NCBI GenBank assembly: GCA_009746045.1
Contig: RPFO01000080.1
Location: 7,847,140 to 7,895,639, forward strand
Length of the DNA: 48,500 nt
From: Mesostigma viride
Lineage: Eukaryota > Streptophyta > Mesostigmatophyceae > Mesostigmatales > Mesostigmataceae
Direction: 5' to 3'
The stretch's first letter is position 1. Each line of letters begins with the position of its first letter. The position numbers and the translations under genes were made by a program. Below are positions 43,163 through 48,500 of this stretch, in pieces. Below the pieces are notes generated by a model. It saw nothing but the letters and a program-made list of their open reading frames with translations. It had not been told where the DNA came from and made no database searches.

Positions 43163-43502
43163 CTGTGAACCCGCAGCAAGCACAAGAGGCCAGAGCAAAA
43201 GGAACGAGTAATCGGTAACCGGAAATAAAGTCGCACAACTTAGAGCATGACATCATACCGACGCCATCGGACTATGACCGCAGTCATCTCGAGCAACGCA
43301 TTCGCAGCCAACCAAGGGGGTGACATGCTGGCCACAGGGGCTTTTACAATCACTGATCGGTCGCCTTCCAGCCAGACTTCAGGCATGAGGCTATACGGAT
43401 TCACCCACCATCCCGCTTGACATGATGCATACGTCTATAACAAACCGTCACTCACTATCTGGCCGGACTTGACACATGAGTCTATAGCAAGCCGTCACTC
43501 AC

Positions 43503-43677
43503 CATCCAGCCGGACTTCACACATGAGGCCGTTGGGCGGCCAGGGGCAGGTCAGCGTGGCCGTTGATGTGGTCAACGAGCTGTACTCCCAGGCGCCCTCC
43601 CAAATCCCATTCTGCTCACGGATTTTCTGGTAGGCGGCCGTCATGCTGCCCGCGCCCAGCCAGTCGCAGAACTCGTC
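43503..43677 (-). CDS. EEP/EF-hand protein, exon completing the EF-hand
   Basis: Acceptor at 43678 (GTGACAG) and donor at 43502 (GATG|GTGAGTG). It starts DEFCDWLGAGSMTAAYQKIR, so with the previous exon the loop is DADGNGVIDMDE, a complete 12-residue EF-hand calcium loop with Asp at 1, 3 and 9, Asn at 5 and Glu at 12. The intron splits the loop after Met-10. The rest (GIWEGAWEYSSL, TLTCPWPPNGLMCEVRLD) connects the calcium module back to the end of the EEP domain. Confidence 0.85.
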
Positions 43678-44112
43678 CTGTCACACGTCACAGGGCACCA
43701 GAGACGAAATAAGGTCGCATTGCACACCTCAAATGAATAGCCGGCCACGGAACTCGACCTGCCTGGCTCCAGGGGAAACAGCAACATCCAATCACGGTAA
43801 ATCACATGAGCAGCTGATTGATGAAGTGACACGATAAGGTACCTGCACCGCGAAATACCACATAATCCTGCTTCCGGAGAGCGGAAATGGAGACGTAACT
43901 CTCATCAATATGCACTTGCCGATATATCAATGATCCCGTCCCACCCACAGTTCGCCCGTCACCAGCTCGGTGATTATCGCATGGCTCTAGTAATATATAA
44001 TAAACTGTTATTGCTAGCCCCCCTCACCATGTCGATGATGATCGCACAACTTAAGTTCTCGCATAACGCTGGGGCATTTATATGATCAATTATTATTGCT
44101 AGCCGCCCTCAC

Positions 44113-44610
44113 CATGTCAATGACGCCATTGCCATCGGCGTCGCACACCGCCATGAGGTCGCGGATCTCCCCCTCGAGAAGCCCCAGGGACCCTTCCCCC
44201 GTGAGTCCGAGCGCGCATATCCCCTGCCGGAACTCCTCCAATGAGATGCCGTCGGCCGTGCTGGCGCCCGCGGCCTCCCCCTCGCAGCGCACGCGCACGC
44301 TGTCCCCTACCCCGCGGGATGCCGCCAATGAGAGTGCTGCGCCTTGGGCATAAGCGGGGCCGCTCATCTGGTGATGCGGATTTGATGACTCAGCGCCTTC
44401 CGAGGCGCTGCTTCCAGCTGTCGTGGCGCCCGTTACGTTTGCTCCTGTTGATGCCGTCGCCGTCATGGGCGACCGATCCTGGCTCTGCCCCTGCTTGGCC
44501 AGGTTCTTGAAGAAGAGGAACCGCTCGCAGTCGGTGCCCAGCCCCATCTCGTACAGGCGGGCCTCGATCATCGCGAGGACGGCGCGCCGCCAGTCGGCCG
44601 TGAGTGAGCC
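44113..44610 (-). CDS. EEP/EF-hand protein, large regulatory exon
   Basis: Acceptor TTACCCAG at 44611 and donor GACATG|GTGAGG at 44112. It encodes GSLTADWRRAVLAMIEARLY, then LGTDCERFLFFKNL, a Ser/Thr/Ala-rich linker of about 70 residues not expected in land-plant homologues, then DGISLEEFRQGICALGLTG (a first, degenerate EF-hand-like helix-loop) and EIRDLMAVCDADGNGVIDM, the start of the canonical EF-hand. The linker is GC-rich and low in complexity. Confidence 0.82.
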
Positions 44611-45031
44611 CTGGGTAAGGAGGCGGGAAGGGGGGAAGGGGAAGGGGGCCAAGGGGTGGGGGTGGGGGGAAGTAGGGGAGAGAAGGGGGCAGGAAGGGAG
44701 AGTTTGGGTAAGAGATAACAGGGGGAATCTTGAAAGCTTTAGTGACCCTGGGGATTGGGCGGGGGTGGGGAGGGCAAAGAGTTTGGGTGAGAGTTGGCGT
44801 GAGCGCTGGCGTGAGACGCGCAGTGGCAGTTGGAGAGCTGGAGCCAGGCTTTGAAGGGAGAGCATTCGTCGCGTTGCGAGTTTAGAGGAGAGTTTGGGTG
44901 AGAGAGATCCCGAGCGTGTGCGGTTGTGAGAATGGGGTGACCCAGGTGTAGTGATGGTAGGGCCTTGCAACTGGGATGGTGGAAGGCAAGTGATAAGCGT
45001 GCGGCAACAACAATTTAGTGGCAGGACGCAC

Positions 45032-45190
45032 CATTTGGCTGGACGGGTTGAGCAGCCAGATGTAGTCCACCCCCACTTGCTCGCCGTGGTGGTTGAGGTG
45101 CGACACCCATCCGCTGGCCGCGTCTGCGTCGTCTGCGTGGCACTCACAGTAGGTGGACACAAACCCTTGCGACCGCATGAAGTTGTAGAC
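45032..45190 (-). CDS. EEP/EF-hand protein, exon with VDYIWL block
   Basis: 159 bp, phase 0 at both ends: acceptor CCCCCCAG before 45190 and donor AAATG|GTGCGT after 45032. Encodes VYNFMRSQGFVSTYCECHAD, HLNHHGEQVGVDYIWLLNPS. The GVDYIWL segment corresponds to the conserved I-D-Y-I-f strand of EEP enzymes. Decayed copies of its first 50 bases lie upstream in the intron. Confidence 0.88.
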
Positions 45191-45440
45191 CTGGGGGGGA
45201 GGGGGGGGATTGTCATGGGTGGCGTGGTGGTTAGGCAAAGTGCCATGATGGACACACACCCGTGCGACTGCATGAAGTTGTGCACTGGGGGGGGGAGGGA
45301 AAGTGGGGAAGGGGAGGTGGAAGAGGGAGCAGGCGATGATGCGTGACATCACAGGTTGGTGAGTCGCGAGGGTGGCTACTGAGCCTTGCAACCACAAAAA
45401 GTTAAGCACGCGGGGTCGTATCGCGGACGTTGCAGCGCGT
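45191..45440 (-). repeat. Decayed copies of an exon start inside the intron
   Basis: The first 45 or so bases of the exon at 45190 recur, in decreasing similarity, at about 45284 (LHNFMQSHGCVSI in the matching frame) and about 45412 (VLNFLWLQGSVAT), together with the preceding G/C-rich acceptor region. Confidence 0.75.
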
Positions 45441-45652
45441 GAGACGAGGGGGGGAGGGGGAAGGGGCAATGGGGGGGGGGGGGGGGGGGGGGAGGGATGG
45501 CTATATTGTTTGGTGGCGGTACTGGCACAACACGACAACCTTGACAAGCGTCTCCATTACCTCATGAATAAGGAACAAACAAACAAAAAATGCAGGCTCA
45601 TTGGGGTCAAAATGTTCATCCTAATCCAAAGCACCTGCCCGCGCGTGCTCCC

Positions 45653-45855
45653 ACTCCATAACCTGCGGAATACATTATATAACCTAATACTCCATAACCT
45701 GCGGAATACATTAGATGACCTAATACTCCATAACCTGCGGAATACATTAGATAACCTAATACTCCATAACCTACAGAATACATTAGATGACCTAATACTC
45801 CATAACCTGCGGAATACATTAGACAACCTAATACTCCATAACCTGCGGAATACGG
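45653..45855. repeat. 36-bp tandem repeat in intron
   Basis: Nearly six head-to-tail copies of a 36-bp unit containing ACTCCATAACCTGCGGAATA, differing at one or two bases each. Confidence 0.95.
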
Positions 45856-46009
45856 CCGACGTTCTGCCAAAGTCCGCCTAGGATAGATGCTGCATTGCAC
45901 GTGCCAGACCTTGGTCCCGTATCGATCACCTCAACGCCGTAACCAACGCCGTAACCAACGCCTGATGTTTGCCGGCGTGCCAACACCTCCCACCAGAAAC
46001 ACTGGGCCA

Positions 46010-46509
46010 CACCTGCCCCCACTCTGTCTCATTCCAGTCACTGAAAAACACAATTGACGCAGCAACCTTCACCGATTCCGTTACCAAACCTCTGTCCTGC
46101 CATTTCCACCGCGCTTGCCCCCGCTCTGTCCCATTCCTGTCGCCGCACAGCACCACCACTTGACCTGCCGTTCCAGCTACACCAATCCTCAGAAAAAGTC
46201 CACGCAAGAAAAAAGTTTTAAAACCCCGCACCTGGCCCCCCTCGGTACAGTTGCCACAACACACGACACATGTGGATTGTGGGCTACAGTCAGCAAACAC
46301 CCATCCTCCCTTCGCCCTCCGCACACCTGGCCCCTCTTGGTCCCGTTCCCGTCGCCACAACACACGACAAATGAGGGCTACCGTCACCGAACACCCATCG
46401 TCCCTTCGCCGTCCGCACACCTGCCCCCCCTTGGCCCCGTTCCAGCCACAACACACAACACATGTGGGCTACCGTCACCAAACACCCATCCTCCCTTCAC
46501 CCTCCGCAC
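46010..46509 (-). repeat. Decayed copies of an exon end inside the intron
   Basis: Two good ~90-bp units (from about 46300 and 46390) repeat the sequence around the donor at 46509/46510, including the GGAACGGGACCAAGAG exon end and the following intron sequence. Weaker copies lie near 46020, 46128 and 46236. Confidence 0.8.
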
Positions 46510-46829
46510 CTGCCCTCTCTTGGTCCCGTTCCAGTCGCCGCAGAGCACGATGTGCACCGGCCCCAGCCCCGCACTCTGTTTGTAGAACTGGAGGAACTCG
46601 AGGATCTTGAACACCTCGCGCAGCCGGATGAGCGTGCTGTTCGCGTTGTGGGGGAAGAGCAGGTGCGTGTTCACCGCGAGAAGGTCCGGCAGCGCCGCGC
46701 GTGCGGCGGCGGCGCGCGGGCGGAGGTGCATCATCTGCATCACCCGGTCCCCGCAATCATTGAAGGGCACGCCGCGCTCGTGGACGACGTCGAACAGGTC
46801 CGTGCGCGCCGCCATGAGCAGGCCATCGC
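46510..46829 (-). CDS. EEP/EF-hand protein, exon with GDWN motif
   Basis: 320 bp from acceptor CGTGTAG to donor GGGCAG|GTGCGG. Encodes DGLLMAARTDLFDVVHERGV, FNDCGDRVMQMMHLR, LLAVNTHLLFPHNANSTLIR, LREVFKILEFLQFY and GPVHIVLCGDWNGTKRG. NTHLLFPH and CGDWN are the conserved N-T-H-l and G-D-x-N motifs; the Asp and Asn are catalytic or metal-binding in the family. It joins both neighbours in phase. Confidence 0.92.
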
Positions 46830-46849
46830 CTACACGAGGAAACACAAAC

Positions 46850-47110
46850 GTAATGTGCAGGGGAGGGGCACGGCAAGAATGGGCCCATGAGGGCCAAGAC
46901 ACGGATGATTGGGGGAGGGGCAAGGCAAGGACGATTAAGGGAGGGGCAAGGCAAGGACGATTCAGGGAGGGGCAAGGCAAGGACGATTAACGGAGGGGCA
47001 AGGCAAGGACGATTAACGGAGGGGCAAGGCAAGGGCGATTGGGGATGTTCAATGGACGGAAATGCATGACATGCCTGAAGCCGCCATGAGAAGGCTGTTG
47101 CCTACACGAG
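46850..47110 (-). repeat. Intron repeats: 26-bp array and exon-start copy
   Basis: Six units of about 26 bp (AAGGACGATTAAGGGAGGGG type) lie at 46887-47040. At 47085-47105 the start of the exon at 46829 recurs with its acceptor: the matching frame reads PRVGNSLLMAA against PRVGDGLLMAA. Confidence 0.8.
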
Positions 47111-47360
47111 GAGGCACACGGAGGGAGCAAGGAACGAGCAGCACAGTGATCTGAGGTTTGGCCGAACACAGTAATTTGAGGTTTGCATCGAACACAGTGA
47201 TTTGACGTTTGATTAAATAGAGTAATTCGAGGTTTGACCGATGGCTGCCACCCCGATTCGTCATCCCCTCATCCCTTCACCCCACCCATGCATCCCACGC
47301 AATACCCTTCCCCACCCATGCATACCACGCGATATCCTTCCTGCCTTGTCTGTTCCTTAC

Positions 47361-47604
47361 CTCGCCCATTCGTGCGTGGCGTGATGAGCGTGTGGTACCC
47401 CGCGGCCGCCAGCTGCCCCTCGTACAGCGCCCGCAGCGGCGCGCTCTCATGCCAGTACTCCTGCAGGCAGAGCAGGCAAGACTGCGACGCCAGCAGGATG
47501 TCGTCCACGATGCGTGCATTGCGCGCCATGTACATGGCCTCGTCGTTACTCTCCCGCGCGTCACGACCCCCGCCCGGAACACGTTTGTAGATGGGTGCCA
47601 GCAT
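47361..47604 (-). CDS. Calcium-binding endonuclease/exonuclease/phosphatase protein (first exon in window)
   Basis: Acceptor CGTTGCAG before 47604, donor GCGAG|GTAAGG after 47361; 244 bp, phase 0 to 1. Encodes MLAPIYKRVPGGGRDARESN, YMARNARIVDDILLASQSCL, CLQEYWHESAPLRALYEGQL, YHTLITPRTNGR. In the family LAPIYKR follows the first strand (S-x-N-x-L-A) and LQE carries the metal-binding Glu. The six exons together give about 510 residues: the split EEP domain with an EF-hand region inserted before the final SDH motif, the layout of the plant calcium-binding EEP family (Arabidopsis At5g54130 type). Substrate is not known to me. The true N-terminus lies beyond the right edge. Confidence 0.9.
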
Positions 47605-48250
47605 CTGCAACGGATGGCAAGAAACAGGGGGCTGAACAAGGGGGTGAGCTAGGTCATGGAACGCGCTTGTAGGTGGTGCCAGCATCTGCAACGGCAAGAA
47701 ACAGGGGGGTGAACAAGGGGGTGAGCTAGGTCATGGAACGCGCTTGTAGGTGGTGCCAGCATCTGCAACGGCAAGAAACAGGGGGGTGAACAAGGGGGTG
47801 AGCTAGGTCATGGAACGCGCTTGTAGATGGGTGCCAGCATCTGCAACGGATTTGGAAAAAAATGAGGGGGAAGAAGGGGGTGGCAAAGGGGGTGAACAAG
47901 GGGGTGAACAAGGGGGTGAACAAGGGGGCGAACAAGGGGGTGAACAAGGGGGTGAACAAGGGGGTGAACAAGGGGGTGAACAAGGGGGTGTTCAACGGGG
48001 TGAACAAGGGGGTGAACAAAGGGCTGAAAGAAGGGGTTGAAAGAAGGGGTTGAAAGAAGGGGCTTAGGAAGGGGGTGAAGAAAGGGGTGAAGAAGGGGGT
48101 GACGTAGGTCACGGCTGTAGATAGGTGCCAGCGTCTGCACAGGGGATAGTGACGGAGGGGCATTGAAGAAGGGTTAGGGCTCCAGGCTGGGGTGGATAAT
48201 AAGGGAGTTGAGTCACGACATGCGCTTGTTGACGGGTGCCAGCATTTGCT
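47605..48250 (-). repeat. Tandem copies of an exon start in the upstream intron
   Basis: Three near-identical units of 77-80 bp (starting about 47678, 47755 and 47832, measured at GCCAGCATCTGCAACGG) repeat the acceptor and first codons of the exon at 47604. Decayed copies follow at 48126 and 48238. Between them, at 47886-48020, lies an array of about eleven 12-bp units (GGGGGTGAACAA). Confidence 0.9.
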
Positions 48251-48297
48251 GCGAGGGTAAAAAGGGCGCATGGCAAAGGGAAGAAAGTGGAAAGGGG

Positions 48298-48385
48298 TCC
48301 ATTAATGGAGGGGTTCATTAATTGAGCGGTACATTAATTGAGGGGTACATTAATTGAGGGGTTCCTTGATTGAGGGGTTGATTAA
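48298..48385. repeat. Short ATTAATTGAGGGGT repeats
   Basis: Five imperfect 16-18 bp units of the type ATTAATTGAGGGGTAC. The window then ends in a G-rich run (48465-48500). No exon of the gene is seen here. Confidence 0.8.
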
Positions 48386-48500
48386 TTAATTGAGCATGCG
48401 TGTGCCTCCGTTAGGATATATTGGTAAAGAAGGTTGCGAACAGGGATGGGTACAAATGGGAGCGCAGGAGGGGGGGGGGGGGGGGGAAGGGGGGGTGTCT

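Noticed and set aside
42589-43218. 209-codon plus-strand ORF
   Set aside because: It overlaps the last EEP exon in antisense and has no recognisable features.
46115-46610. Plus-strand ORFs rich in Pro, His and Thr
   Set aside because: They are products of the 90-bp intron tandem repeat, antisense to the EEP gene.
47726-48271. Minus-strand ORF of Pro/Phe/Leu/Thr repeats (FTPLFTPL type)
   Set aside because: It is a translation of the 12-bp intron repeat and has no non-repeat domain.

Overview
The window is nuclear DNA of a eukaryote, most likely a green alga. Genes are broken by introns with GT-AG borders, spliceosomal donors and acceptors join coding blocks in phase, and the only conserved host gene is a plant/algal-type calcium-binding endonuclease/exonuclease/phosphatase (EEP) protein with an EF-hand. 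Ty1/copia and Ty3 chromovirus retrotransposons and several cut-and-paste transposons fill the middle. There are no bacterial operons, CRISPR arrays or rRNA genes. I cannot name the species.

Layout. 1-7300 is low-density DNA: a foldback array (248-610), decayed LINE reverse-transcriptase pieces (640-1010 and 7240-7330), an 85-bp duplication, and a probable intron-containing minus-strand gene (3420-5989) with an N-terminal Cys/His zinc-binding domain and a huge Met-Gly/hexanucleotide repeat. 7340-42200 is a nest of mobile elements. 42200-43019 holds nothing I recognise. 43020-47604 carries six in-phase exons of the EEP/EF-hand gene on the minus strand; its 5' end lies beyond the right edge.

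The nest can be read by target-site duplications. An ORF1-only (half-LINE-like) element is split at 8397/31660 (CCACC duplication) by a copia element (8398-31659, minus). The copia gag is split by a 14.6-kb chromovirus (13160-27747, TG...CA LTRs of 574 bp, GGAGC duplication) and by a 3.1-kb TIR transposon (28067-31198, TA duplication). The chromovirus is itself split by two 1,699-bp TIR elements (TTAG and TTAA duplications) and by a 389-bp tRNA-like, hairpin-rich insertion (11-bp duplication). A second ORF1-only element lies tail-to-tail with the first (32921-36650) and is split by a 1.74-kb TIR element (32995-34738, CTAA duplication). Another copy of that element (37054-42194, TTAA duplication) contains a 3.4-kb CACATCACC-ended transposon.

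Most notable: (1) two unrelated TIR families share a TTAA/CTAA target preference of piggyBac type and carry subterminal palindromes with a related core; (2) the chromovirus has an upstream viroplasmin/RNase H-N domain ORF and a large GC-rich third ORF after pol; (3) five of the six introns I can examine in the EEP gene contain decayed tandem copies of their own exon edges, as if they grew by duplications spanning splice sites.
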